This document shows, in pieces, positions 34,941 through 43,959 of a DNA stretch of 64,000 nt. The notes under the pieces were generated by a model. The model was given only the letters and a program-made list of their open reading frames with translations, was not told the DNA's origin and made no database searches. The position numbers and the translations under genes are program-made. The DNA is from CAXMRP01 sp965216515 (lineage in GTDB: Bacteria; Pseudomonadota; Alphaproteobacteria; Rhizobiales; Afifellaceae): assembly GCA_965216515.1 (NCBI GenBank), contig OZ244173.1:1860001-1924000 (forward strand). Direction: 5' to 3'. The stretch's first letter is position 1, and the number at the start of each line of letters is the position of its first letter.

Positions 34941-35738
34941 TCAGCCGGGCAGTTTTGTTTCCACGTCCTTGAACCGCTCGACAATCTGCACGCCCTTTTC
35001 AACCATGAACGACCAGATCTTGGCCCCTATCTCCTCACTGGCGATCGTCGCATCACCGCGCACGCCGTTTGGCGACAATTCGCTGTAGTTGACCGGCAGA
35101 TAGAACATGTGATCATCGAAGTTGACCTGCGTATAGCTGCTCGCCCGCAATCCCTGGAATTCGTTTCGAACAGGCGGTTCGACGAGATCCATGCGCACAT
35201 CCTCTGCGAACTTGTGAAGGTTCAGCGAGGTGATCGGATCGCCGCCATGCCCGATCGCCGGGCTTTCCTGACCGTATAATTCGGCGAGGAACTCCGGGGT
35301 AAACCACCGATACTGCTCCACCATCGCGATGCGGATGCCCTTCCGGTCCTTGAAATCCCGGATCAGACCTTCAAGGATGGGGACATTGCCGTGATCACCG
35401 CACACCAGCATGACGTGGTCCACGCCAAATCCCGTGATTGCCTCACACACATCCCAGACCAGATTGTGGAGTGTGCCGGGACGCACGGGGATAGCCCCCG
35501 GAAAGTCTCTTGCCGCCGCGCCTTCCGAATAGGGGATCACCGGCGCACTGATCGAATTTGTCCGCTTGGCTATCTCCACCGACAGGGCATTGGAAAGCCG
35601 GAAGTCACCGGTCGGGCACTGGGGGCCATGCTGTTCCGTCGATCCCAGGGGGACAAGGACAACCGGATTGCGGGCGAATGCCTCCTCCGCTTCGCGGAAG
35701 GTCATTCGTGCAAGCTCATGCTTTGTATCTGCGCTCAC
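34941..35738 (-). CDS. Creatininase-family amidohydrolase
   Basis: 265 residues from a GTG at 35738 with CTGGAG upstream; a GTG at 35780 would add 14 residues. The metal-binding motifs of the creatininase family are visible: VPLGSTEQHGPQCPTGD (Glu and His ligands), CGDHGN and GHGGDPITS. These enzymes are cyclic-amide or formamide hydrolases with two metal ions, for example creatininase, MftE and FAPy deformylases. The canonical Glu after GHAG is replaced by Asp in GHGGD. It probably opens a lactam or amide imported by the adjacent Dpp system. Confidence 0.85.
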   Translation of the reverse strand: MSADTKHELARMTFREAEEAFARNPVVLVPLGSTEQHGPQCPTGDFRLSNALSVEIAKRTNSISAPVIPYSEGAAARDFPGAIPVRPGTLHNLVWDVCEAITGFGVDHVMLVCGDHGNVPILEGLIRDFKDRKGIRIAMVEQYRWFTPEFLAELYGQESPAIGHGGDPITSLNLHKFAEDVRMDLVEPPVRNEFQGLRASSYTQVNFDDHMFYLPVNYSELSPNGVRGDATIASEEIGAKIWSFMVEKGVQIVERFKDVETKLPG

Positions 35739-35798
35739 GTTCTTGTTCTCCAGCTCAGGCAATCCGCACCCGTGTCGCACGCGATTGGCGAGCCGGCA

Positions 35799-36527
35799 CT
35801 ATTCGGCATCGGACGGCCTCACTTCCGGATCAAATGTGCAGCCCAGACGGACCAGTTCCGCGTTTGCGCTGTCGTAGAGAACATATTTTCCGGGATCATC
35901 AGGTTGCAGCCAGTTCTCTTCCTTCGCTTTCAGTTGGTTGCCCAGCTGAAGGGCGGTCTCCGCATCGGCCGACGGCACGGCAACCACGCCGCTCCCGTCA
36001 CCCATGATGATATCGCCCGGCTGGACGACCACACCGCCGCAGCTGATTGTCGTGTTCACCTGCCCGACGGGTCCGCCGCGGACCGGCGCGACCGGAGTGA
36101 CACCTTGGGCAAACACCGGAACGCCCGCTTCCTGCAACTCTTCCACATCCCGCACAAGACCGTCGGTAACAAACGCCGCAATACCTTTTGCAGCAGCCAT
36201 TTCCGCCATCACGCCGCCAAGCAGTGAGTTGTTGGAATCGAACTGATCGCTGATGACGATCACATCGCCCGGCTCGGCGATTTCCATGGCCTTCATGATC
36301 AGGACATTGACGCCGGGCTGAACCTGAACGGTAATCGCATGGCCCACAAATGGCTCGGCAACGGGATAAACCGACTGGATTCGGCAATCGAATGTCAGGA
36401 GTTTTCCCAGAACGTCCGATATATTCGCCGTACTGAACTCTTTGAATCGTGCCAGATCCAGGTCGGGCGTGGCCGGGCGTGCTTTTACCTTGTAGCCAAG
36501 TCTGGGATCATTCCAGGTCTGTGTCAT
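35799..36527 (-). CDS. RraA-like / HMG-aldolase family protein (copy 1, distinct)
   Basis: 242 residues of the RraA/MenG-like superfamily, which includes the divalent-metal-dependent 4-hydroxy-4-methyl-2-oxoglutarate aldolases and oxaloacetate decarboxylases. The aldolase motif VTDGLVRDVEEL retains the Arg-Asp pair used for substrate and metal binding, and GDGSGVVAVP follows. That points to an enzyme rather than an RNase E inhibitor. It is clearly diverged from the two identical RraA-like proteins at 56699 and 60666. It lies between dppC and the creatininase gene. Confidence 0.85.
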   Translation of the reverse strand: MTQTWNDPRLGYKVKARPATPDLDLARFKEFSTANISDVLGKLLTFDCRIQSVYPVAEPFVGHAITVQVQPGVNVLIMKAMEIAEPGDVIVISDQFDSNNSLLGGVMAEMAAAKGIAAFVTDGLVRDVEELQEAGVPVFAQGVTPVAPVRGGPVGQVNTTISCGGVVVQPGDIIMGDGSGVVAVPSADAETALQLGNQLKAKEENWLQPDDPGKYVLYDSANAELVRLGCTFDPEVRPSDAE

Positions 36528-36569
36528 CGGGTGGCTCTCTCTTTTCCATTTCTGACTGATTTGAGGTTT

Positions 36570-37433
36570 CTATTTTTCTTCGCGGTTCAATCGCCCGCGC
36601 AGGCGCGGATCCAACGTGTCCCGCAGGGCATCGCCCAACAAGTTGAATGCAATCACTGTCAGGGAGATGACGATCGATGGCCACAGAACGCCGTAGGGTG
36701 TGATTGCCAGAAAGCGGCGTGCCTTGGAGATCATCCGCCCCCACGATGCCGCGGGCGGCGGCGGCCCCAGCCCCAGGAAGCTGAGCCCGGATTCAATCAG
36801 GATTGCTGAACCCAGGCCAAGGGAGAACTGAACGAAAAGCGGTGCCAGAATATTCGGCAACACATGCCTGAGCAAAATGAACCAGGTCGGTGACCCGACT
36901 GCCCGCGCGCTTTCGATATACTGGACTTCGCTGACCGCCAGCGTGCTTGCGTGCGCGATTCTCGCAAAGCGCGGTGTGTAGAGAATACCGATCACGATGA
37001 CGAGATTGGGGACACTTGGCCCGGTCAACGCGACCAGGAATATTGCCATCAGCATGGGCGGAAAACTCAGCAATATGTCGGTTCCGCGCATCGCGAGCAC
37101 TTCCAGGGCGCCGCGAAAATACCCTGCGATCATTCCCAGAGTCGTGCCCAGAATGCTGGCAAAGATCATGCTCGCCATGCTGACGAACAAGCTGATGCGT
37201 GCACCGAAAACGATATTGCTGAAGATATCGCGGCCGAATTCGTCGTTCCCCAGCCAATGCTCTGCCGACGGACCGGCGAACCGCAGATCGACATTGACCA
37301 GCCACGGATCCCATTTGGTTATGAGGGGGCCGAAGATCGTCAGTGCGGCAATCATCGTGATTATGACAATACTGACGATGAACTGGGGCGACTTCAGCAA
37401 CGACCGCCATGTTGCCATGAACTGCTTAATCAT
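36570..37433 (-). CDS. dppC: Dipeptide ABC transporter permease DppC
   Basis: 287 residues from the ATG at 37433, which follows GAAGGATC and overlaps the dppB stop by 8 bp. It has the DppC marker HWLGNDEFGRDIFSNIVFGA, an EAA loop VQYIESARAVGSPTW and the C-terminal DALRDTLDPRLRGR. It forms the inner-membrane channel with DppB. Confidence 0.94.
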   Translation of the reverse strand: MIKQFMATWRSLLKSPQFIVSIVIITMIAALTIFGPLITKWDPWLVNVDLRFAGPSAEHWLGNDEFGRDIFSNIVFGARISLFVSMASMIFASILGTTLGMIAGYFRGALEVLAMRGTDILLSFPPMLMAIFLVALTGPSVPNLVIVIGILYTPRFARIAHASTLAVSEVQYIESARAVGSPTWFILLRHVLPNILAPLFVQFSLGLGSAILIESGLSFLGLGPPPPAASWGRMISKARRFLAITPYGVLWPSIVISLTVIAFNLLGDALRDTLDPRLRGRLNREEK

Positions 37434-38379
37434 AGCTGATCCTTCGGTCGATCCATCCATAGGTCAGGTCGGTCATGAGATTGATCAGGATGAACGTCAC
37501 GGAAACGACCAGGACTGTTCCCTGAATAACCGGGTAATCCCGGTCGAGAACCGAATCCAGCAGCAGGTTGCTCACGCCCGGCCAGTTGAAAATATTCTCC
37601 ACGATGACACTTCCGGCGAAAACAAAACCGGCCTGCAGTCCCAGGGAAGTCACAACCGGTATCAGCGAATTGCGCAGGACATGGCCGTAGATCACGGCCC
37701 GTTCGACAAGGCCCTTCGATCTGGCGGTCGTCACATAGTCCAGCCCCAGCTGCTCCAACATGCTGGAGCGCATCATCCGCATCACGAGACCCGCTGGCGC
37801 CACCGTCAGCGTGATGGTCGGCAGCACGATTCTGGAGAGAAACCCTCCGAAATTCTCAGACGGCGCCACATAACCGCCGGACGGCAGCCACTTCAGGTAA
37901 ATTGAGAACACTGCCACCAGCAGGAGGCCGCTGACGAAGGCCGGCAGTGAAAATGCCGTCACCGATGACGTCGAAATGGCCAGATCGGCCAGGCCGCCCC
38001 GGTGGGTCGCCGCGTAGATACCGAGCGGAATTCCGATGATCGTGGCGAGGATCAGTGCGGGCACCGCGATTTGCAGCGTTCTGGGCACCCGCAGGGCAAT
38101 ATCTGTTGCCACGGGTCGCCCCGATACGAAGGATGTTCCGAGATCCCCGTGCAACAGGTTGGATATGTAGCGGATATACTGCGTCGGTATGGGCAGATCG
38201 AGGCCAAGTTCCTCACGCACCAACTGAATCTGCTCCTCGGTCGGTTGTCCGGCAAGGCCGCCCAGTATCGTCAAGGCCGGATCACCGGGCAGCAGGTGCA
38301 CCAGAAAGAATATCAGGGTGAGAACAACCCACGTCGTCAGAGCCGTCTGAAAGAGCCGGCGAATGATGTATGCGCTCAT
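37426..38379 (-). CDS. dppB: Dipeptide ABC transporter permease DppB
   Basis: A 317-residue channel subunit with six helices. The N-terminus IRRLFQTALTTWVVLTLIFF and the EAA loop DYVTTARSKGLVERAV are typical of DppB. It follows the binding-protein gene after a 213-bp spacer that contains a long hairpin. Confidence 0.94.
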   Translation of the reverse strand: MSAYIIRRLFQTALTTWVVLTLIFFLVHLLPGDPALTILGGLAGQPTEEQIQLVREELGLDLPIPTQYIRYISNLLHGDLGTSFVSGRPVATDIALRVPRTLQIAVPALILATIIGIPLGIYAATHRGGLADLAISTSSVTAFSLPAFVSGLLLVAVFSIYLKWLPSGGYVAPSENFGGFLSRIVLPTITLTVAPAGLVMRMMRSSMLEQLGLDYVTTARSKGLVERAVIYGHVLRNSLIPVVTSLGLQAGFVFAGSVIVENIFNWPGVSNLLLDSVLDRDYPVIQGTVLVVSVTFILINLMTDLTYGWIDRRISYD

Positions 38380-38538
38380 TGCGGATCGCGGTGCTTAGTA
38401 ACAGCTGCGGGAACCGGCCATCTCGCGAGGCCGACAGGATGGTCTGGATAACGGATTGATCAACACAAAGCGCCGCCGACTGCTGTTAGAGATCCCGTTT
38501 CGACACCGCGGGGGAAGATTTCCGCGGCGTCACTCGCC

Positions 38539-38575
38539 GGCGGCCGACATTGCCGGATTCGGCATGCCGGCCGCC
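38539..38575 (-). terminator. Long interrupted hairpin after the dipeptide-binding protein gene
   Basis: Outer arms GGCGGCCG/CGGCCGCC (38539-38546 with 38568-38575) and inner arms TGCCG/CGGCA (38551-38555 with 38560-38564) form one stem-loop 18 bases after the stop. There is no T-run. It probably protects the binding-protein mRNA or lowers read-through into dppB. Confidence 0.6.
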
Positions 38576-38592
38576 CGCACTTGCGCGTTCGA

Positions 38593-40143
38593 CTATTTGT
38601 CGATCCAAAGATATTCCATCCGGCTCGTCGACGAGGTGCCCAGGTCGCCCGGCAGCCGCTCATACCCTTTCACGAACGTCGCCATGGCCTCGCCCTGGGG
38701 CCTGAAGAAACCGAAATACCAAGGTGCGAGATCAAGAAGGCGCTCCTCGAATTCCCGGTAGATCTTCTTGCGAACATCGAAATCGACTTCGACCCGGCCC
38801 TTGGCCAGCAATTCGTCGAGCTTGGCATCGCTGAATCCAGCGCCTGCCGCATGCCCGGTCGCGCCGGTCTCGAAATAGTAGGAATAGGCATCCGGATCGA
38901 AGTACGACAGGGACAGACCGTCCATCATGGCGACATAACCGCCATTCTTCCGGTGGTCGAGAAGGGTTGGAATATCGATATATTCGAGATCGACCTTCAT
39001 CCCGATCCCCTGGAGCATGCCCTGGATCGCCTCCGCGCTGTCGGTGTGTACCGTTACGCTGGCGCACTTGAGAACGAACGAGAGGTCCTCAAAACTGTCG
39101 TAACCAGCCTCCTTGAGCAGCGCCAAGGCCTTGTCGGGATCATACGTCCAGCGCTTCAGGTCTTCGTTGAAATACGGCGTGCCGGGGTAAATCAATCCGG
39201 CCTCGATCGGGATACCCTGCCCGCCGAAGGCCAGCTTGATCAACTGGTCGCGATCAATCAGGTAGTTCATTGCCTGACGAACGCGGACATCATCGAACGG
39301 TGGCTCCTTGACGTTGAACCGAAGCAGGTTGAACGGCGTGAAGCCCTTGAAGAGTTGGAAGTCCGGATTGGCGTCGACGGAATCAAAGTCGATCCACGGA
39401 ACATATTCGATGAATTGAACCTCGTTGGACAGGAGCGCATTGATGCGTGCGCTGTCATCCCGGAAAGGCACCGCCACAATCTTGTCAAGATAAGGCATGC
39501 CGGGTTTCCAGTAGTTGGGGTTCTTCTCCAGCACCGTGTGCAGACCCGGTTCGAATTCCACGAATTTGAACGGACCGGTGCCATTCATTTCCTGTGTCAG
39601 ATCTACACCGGATTCCACCCAGTCCTTGTCGAGCATATGGGCAGTCGAGGCCGCCATCAGCGCAAGGAAAACGGCGTTCGGCTGTGACAGTTTCACCTCA
39701 ACGGTGTGCGAATCCAGCACATTGATTTCGGAAATATCCTTGAGTTGCGGTGCCAGCGTTGCACCGCCTTCCGGATCTTTCATGCGCTCAAGCGAGAATT
39801 TCACATCCTCGGCATCGAAATCCGCACCGTTGTGGTACTTCACGCCCTTGCGAAGCTTGAACACATAGGTTGTCGGGTTCGGAAGCTCCCACGATACCGC
39901 AAGTTGCGGCTCAAACTCCGCGCTCGGTGGTTTGTAGGCGATCAGGTTGTCATACACGTTCATCTGAATCATGTTGACGCTGACCCCATGGCCCACCCAC
40001 GGTTCCATGTTGACGACATCACGCGCCATTGCCGTCCGCAATGTGCCGCCTTTTTTCGGCGTATCCGCGTAACTTTGGCCGATCGCCAACCAGCCGCCAG
40101 CAGCGACCAGCAGCGCCGTCGATATCCATCCAATCCGTTTCAT
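38593..40143 (-). CDS. dppA: Dipeptide ABC transporter substrate-binding protein (SBP family 5)
   Basis: 516 residues. The ATG at 40143 follows GAGGAAATAG and starts a signal peptide (GWISTALLVAAGGWLAIGQSYA). Family features are NPTTYVFKLRKGVKYHNG, NGTGPFKFVEFEPG and VRQAMNYLIDRDQLI. It delivers short peptides or peptide-like compounds to DppBC. A 467-bp gap separates it from the M55 peptidase gene upstream, so it may also have its own promoter. Confidence 0.93.
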   Translation of the reverse strand: MKRIGWISTALLVAAGGWLAIGQSYADTPKKGGTLRTAMARDVVNMEPWVGHGVSVNMIQMNVYDNLIAYKPPSAEFEPQLAVSWELPNPTTYVFKLRKGVKYHNGADFDAEDVKFSLERMKDPEGGATLAPQLKDISEINVLDSHTVEVKLSQPNAVFLALMAASTAHMLDKDWVESGVDLTQEMNGTGPFKFVEFEPGLHTVLEKNPNYWKPGMPYLDKIVAVPFRDDSARINALLSNEVQFIEYVPWIDFDSVDANPDFQLFKGFTPFNLLRFNVKEPPFDDVRVRQAMNYLIDRDQLIKLAFGGQGIPIEAGLIYPGTPYFNEDLKRWTYDPDKALALLKEAGYDSFEDLSFVLKCASVTVHTDSAEAIQGMLQGIGMKVDLEYIDIPTLLDHRKNGGYVAMMDGLSLSYFDPDAYSYYFETGATGHAAGAGFSDAKLDELLAKGRVEVDFDVRKKIYREFEERLLDLAPWYFGFFRPQGEAMATFVKGYERLPGDLGTSSTSRMEYLWIDK

Positions 40144-40610
40144 TGCTATTTCCTCACCCGTCGGAACTGATGCAGCACGGCCAAGCATCCCGCCTTCTCG
40201 GATTTCGGTTCGCGGTCGATCCCTGGGCCGTTGCAAGCTTCTGCTCTGACGTGGCCGTTGTCCAATGCCAACGATGGCGTGATCCATAAGCTGACGTTAT
40301 ATGGCTGATGTGGTCCAGGATCGTCCAAAATGCCGACGTCGGCGGGTATTTTCCCGATTATCAGGCTGCCGCAGTTGCCGGTCGGATCGTCGGGTATCAC
40401 TTCGCGTTACACTGTGCCGGATCCTCTGCATCAATGGCCTGCGTGAACGGACCCGGCCTGCCCGGTGCGCCGCGCCGCCGGGCGATGTTGCCCGGCATCC
40501 ATTGCCGCCGGCTGATGCCCGGGGTCCGCTTTCCGGCGGGGGAATCCCGGCCGCCCCGCGGGTCGGCGACAACAGATCGAATTTGCCGGTTACGGGGCGG
40601 TCGACCGGGA
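40144..40610. other. Gap in the dpp/M55 operon, no gene seen
   Basis: 467 bp between the M55 gene and dppA. No open frame with a ribosome site or known motif was found. A 10-bp palindrome CGGTCGACCG lies just after the M55 stop. The region may hold a separate dppA promoter. Confidence 0.4.
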
Positions 40611-41438
40611 TCAAACCGGAAAACTGCTCAGGCTCGCATTGATCATGAGCCGCCAGATGCGGTTGATCTCGATCATGTCTTTCCCCCGATATCGAACGCC
40701 GCGACCTGTCGGGCGGGCGGCGCCCGGAATATCGCTGGCAAGCTCCGCGTAAATCGGATCCAGGAAGTCGATTTCGAATTCGATCGGTGCACCGAGTTTC
40801 ACAACCGTCATTTCGGAAAGCCGCCCGAGCGCGCGCTCGGTTGCTTCACGAATAAGCTTCTGTGACTTCGCCGGGCTGAGATTGCGCGCCGCCAGTCTGC
40901 TGATGGCCCACTTCGTCGTCACGCATTCCGCCCAGGGATGGGAGGCCTTGACGGACTCTGTCAGCCTGTCGTCTCCGGCGGCGAGTGCCAGCGGAACGCC
41001 GAATTCGCCGGCAACCGCGGCATTGAAGGCTACTTCATTGACCGGTTCGCCGTTGAGGCGCATTTGATGAACGGCGCGACCGACATGGGTATGTGACAAT
41101 ATTCCGGAACGGTCGCCGGCTTCAGCGTGATAACCGATCAAAAGCGCCGCGGCGAAACTGTCGTCCAGCCCCTCCATCTGAAAGAGCGGCCGCGGAATGC
41201 CCCGGACCAATTGGGCCTCCTCGTGCAACTCCTGGGGAAGTATGTTGCGCATGAAACCGTGCGCGTCGGCAACGACCACCTCCTTGGCCCCTGCCGCATA
41301 CGCGCCCTCGATGGCCGCATTTGCCTCCGCCGTCATCCACTTGCGGGCCATCTCATATTCCAGCCCTTCCATCTTCGTGTGGTCGGTGTGGGTGACGCCC
41401 GCCATTCCTTCCATATCAACCGAGATGAATACTTTCAT
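40611..41438 (-). CDS. M55 family D-aminopeptidase (DppA-type metallopeptidase)
   Basis: 275 residues. The zinc-ligand motifs of the M55 family are visible: SVDMEGMAGV (7-16), VADAHGFMRN (about 57-66), GYHAEAGD and SHTHVG. Bacillus subtilis DppA, the type member, removes N-terminal D-Ala and Gly residues. Position between dppF and dppA of a peptide importer suggests degradation of D-amino-acid peptides such as cell-wall fragments after uptake. No signal peptide, so cytoplasmic. Confidence 0.93.
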   Translation of the reverse strand: MKVFISVDMEGMAGVTHTDHTKMEGLEYEMARKWMTAEANAAIEGAYAAGAKEVVVADAHGFMRNILPQELHEEAQLVRGIPRPLFQMEGLDDSFAAALLIGYHAEAGDRSGILSHTHVGRAVHQMRLNGEPVNEVAFNAAVAGEFGVPLALAAGDDRLTESVKASHPWAECVTTKWAISRLAARNLSPAKSQKLIREATERALGRLSEMTVVKLGAPIEFEIDFLDPIYAELASDIPGAARPTGRGVRYRGKDMIEINRIWRLMINASLSSFPV

Positions 41439-41609
41439 GTCGCCTCCTGAAATCTGCCGCCCGGTCGCGGGCGTGGGTTGAGAGTTTGGCAGGCGAGCGC
41501 GGCGCCTGCCTTGTGTTGGGCATATGCGCGGCCGCGAGTCCGTTCCGATGAAACGGTCGCGCGGCTACACGGAAATTCTCGTCCGGCCGGCCGCCTGCGC
41601 GGTCATGGT

Positions 41610-42650
41610 CTACCCTTTGCGCGACGGCCGCAGCGCGATGGAATCAGCCAAATGGCAGGACACGAAATGCCGATTCCCGATATCGCGATAGGTGGGCTGT
41701 TCGCTGCGACACATCTCGGTCGCGTATTTGCACCGGGGATGAAAATGACAACCGGATGGCTGGTTGAGCGGGCTCGGCACATCCCCTTCCAGAATGATCT
41801 GCTCCATCCGCAAATTCGGGTCGGGGATCGGTACGGCGGAAATCAGGGCTTCCGTATAGGGATGCTTGGGTGCGGAGAACAGTTCCTCCGATGTCGCCAG
41901 CTCGACGATCTTGCCCAGGTACATGACCGCGACGCGGTCGCAAAGATATCGGACAACCGACAGGTCGTGGGCAATCACGAGATATGTGAGGTCAAACTCT
42001 TCCTGGAGGTCCTTCAACAGGTTGATAACCTGCGCCTGAATGGAAACGTCCAGTGCGGAAATCGGCTCATCCGCCGTAATGAACTGCGGCCGCAGGGCGA
42101 GCGCCCGTGCAATTCCAATTCGTTGCCGTTGGCCGCCTGAGAATTCGTGGGCGTACCTGTCCATGTGCTCCGGAGCCAGGCCAACCGCGATCAGGAGTTC
42201 CCGCACACGGTCACGCAGTTCGCTTCCCTTGGCTATGCCGTGGACATAAAGGGGCTCGCCGACGATCCCGGCCACGCTGATACGCGGATCGAGCGAGGAA
42301 TAGGGATCCTGAAAAATGATCTGCATGTCCCGCCGGAGTTTTCGAAGTTGGTCGCCGCTGGCCTTGGCAACGTCGACATCCTTGTGTGTCTCGTCGGCGG
42401 CCGCCAGCGTCTTGCTCTGAAAACGCACGGTACCGGCTGTCGGGGTCGTGAGCCGCAATATGGACCTTCCGGCGGTCGTCTTGCCGCAGCCGCTTTCCCC
42501 GACCAATCCGACGATTTCGCGTTCGTTGATGAACAGATCGATACCGTCGACGGCCTTGACATGGCCCTTTGTTCTTCGGAACACCCCCTTGCGAACCGGG
42601 AAGTGCTTGTGGAGGTTTTTGACTTCCACCAGTGGCCGTTCACCATTCAT
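41610..42650 (-). CDS. dppF: Dipeptide ABC transporter ATP-binding protein DppF
   Basis: A 346-residue ATPase. Walker A is GESGCGKTTA, the Q-loop is IFQDPYSSLDPR, the signature is FSGGQRQRIG and Walker B is FITADEPISALDV. The C-terminal Cys motif CHFHPRCKYATEMC is typical of this subfamily. It overlaps dppD by 4 bp. Upstream placement of dppDF relative to dppABC, with M55 between, is unusual. Confidence 0.94.
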   Translation of the reverse strand: MNGERPLVEVKNLHKHFPVRKGVFRRTKGHVKAVDGIDLFINEREIVGLVGESGCGKTTAGRSILRLTTPTAGTVRFQSKTLAAADETHKDVDVAKASGDQLRKLRRDMQIIFQDPYSSLDPRISVAGIVGEPLYVHGIAKGSELRDRVRELLIAVGLAPEHMDRYAHEFSGGQRQRIGIARALALRPQFITADEPISALDVSIQAQVINLLKDLQEEFDLTYLVIAHDLSVVRYLCDRVAVMYLGKIVELATSEELFSAPKHPYTEALISAVPIPDPNLRMEQIILEGDVPSPLNQPSGCHFHPRCKYATEMCRSEQPTYRDIGNRHFVSCHLADSIALRPSRKG

Positions 42651-43678
42651 GACGTTTCTCCATTCGGAGTTTCGGTCGGCGCCGTTCCATCACCACCCTT
42701 GGAAAGCAGCCAGCAGGAAGCATGGTGACTGTCGCCAACCTGCTCCAATGGCGGTTCATGCAATTTGCATTTTGCCGTCGCGTGCGGGCATCTCGGCTCG
42801 AAGCTGCAACCGGGTACCGATGTCAGCGGACTCGGGACAGCGCCGACAATCGGCACCAGCCGCTCGCCTTTTTCGATCGCCAGAGACGGAATCGACCCCA
42901 TCAGCCCTTGCGTATAGGGATGTTTGGGATCGTCAAACAGCGACTTGACCGGCGCGCTTTCGACGATCTTTCCAAGATACATGACCGCCACATCATCCGC
43001 CATTTGCGCAATAACGCCGAGGTCGTGGGTGATGAACAGGATGGCGGAATTGTATTCCGAACGAAGTTTATTCATCAAATTCAGCACCTGCGCCTGGATC
43101 GTGACGTCCAGCGCAGTCGTCGGTTCGTCGGCGATCAGCAGGTCGGGATTGCACGACAGGGCCATGGCGATCATTGCGCGTTGCCGCATGCCCCCGGACA
43201 ACTGGTGCGGATAATCGCTCAAGCGAAGCTCGGGCGAGGGAATCCCGACTGCTTCCAGCATCGCGACGGCCTTGGATGCGGCTTCGGCGCTGCTGACATT
43301 CTGATGCAGGATGATTGGTTCCATTATCTGCTTCCCGATCGTGTGGACGGGATTGAGCGATGTCATCGGCTCCTGGAATATCATTGCGATTTCGTTGCCT
43401 CTGATGGCCCTGATCTCCGGGCCCATGGGCTCAAGCTGGGTCAGATCGACATCCGTGTCGCCGCGCCTGAACATGATGGATCCGCCGACGATCTTCCCCG
43501 GCGAGCGGACCAGCCGCATGATGGCCATCGCGGTCACCGATTTTCCGCAGCCGCTTTCACCGACAACGCCCAGGGTCTTGCCCTTTTCGATCTTGAACGA
43601 AACGCCGCGCACGGCCCGAACGACACCGGCATCGGTGTGGAAATCGACCTGGAGCGCATTGACCTCCACCAGTGCCAT
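42647..43678 (-). CDS. dppD: Dipeptide ABC transporter ATP-binding protein DppD
   Basis: 343 residues. Walker A is GESGCGKSV, the Q-loop is IFQEPMTSLNP, the signature is LSGGMRQRA and Walker B is LLIADEPTTALDV, with the Cys cluster CSFEPRCPHATAKC near the C-terminus. The ATG at 43678 follows AGGGGATG. It is the first gene of the dpp/M55/creatininase operon. A 13-bp palindrome, TTGCA-ATA-TGCAA, lies 53 bp upstream. Confidence 0.94.
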   Translation of the reverse strand: MALVEVNALQVDFHTDAGVVRAVRGVSFKIEKGKTLGVVGESGCGKSVTAMAIMRLVRSPGKIVGGSIMFRRGDTDVDLTQLEPMGPEIRAIRGNEIAMIFQEPMTSLNPVHTIGKQIMEPIILHQNVSSAEAASKAVAMLEAVGIPSPELRLSDYPHQLSGGMRQRAMIAMALSCNPDLLIADEPTTALDVTIQAQVLNLMNKLRSEYNSAILFITHDLGVIAQMADDVAVMYLGKIVESAPVKSLFDDPKHPYTQGLMGSIPSLAIEKGERLVPIVGAVPSPLTSVPGCSFEPRCPHATAKCKLHEPPLEQVGDSHHASCWLLSKGGDGTAPTETPNGETS

Positions 43679-43730
43679 CAGCGCATCCCCTCATATCCCG
43701 CAGTCGCACTCACGATCGGCTGCGCGGCCA

Positions 43731-43743
43731 TTGCAATATGCAA
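43731..43743. promoter_or_regulatory. Short palindrome upstream of dppD
   Basis: TTGCA (43731-43735), a 3-base centre and TGCAA (43739-43743) form a perfect inverted repeat in the 281-bp region before dppD. It could be an operator. No regulator is encoded nearby, so the assignment is tentative. Confidence 0.35.
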
Positions 43744-43959
43744 CATTTCAACAAGTGGCAGCGGCTGGTCCGATTGCCGTGCCGCACGCCGGTGATCGGC
43801 TGTCATCATGGTTCTTGAAGCTGCTTCGCCGCAGCACCGCCCGGCCGGACAAATCCGATCGGTCTCGTTGCAGGCCGAAGGCCGGCCGGAATGGTGGCAC
43901 CTCCGCGGCGCCATTCGTCCATCGTTCATCCGATTGATCCGCGACTTGATGACATCGGG

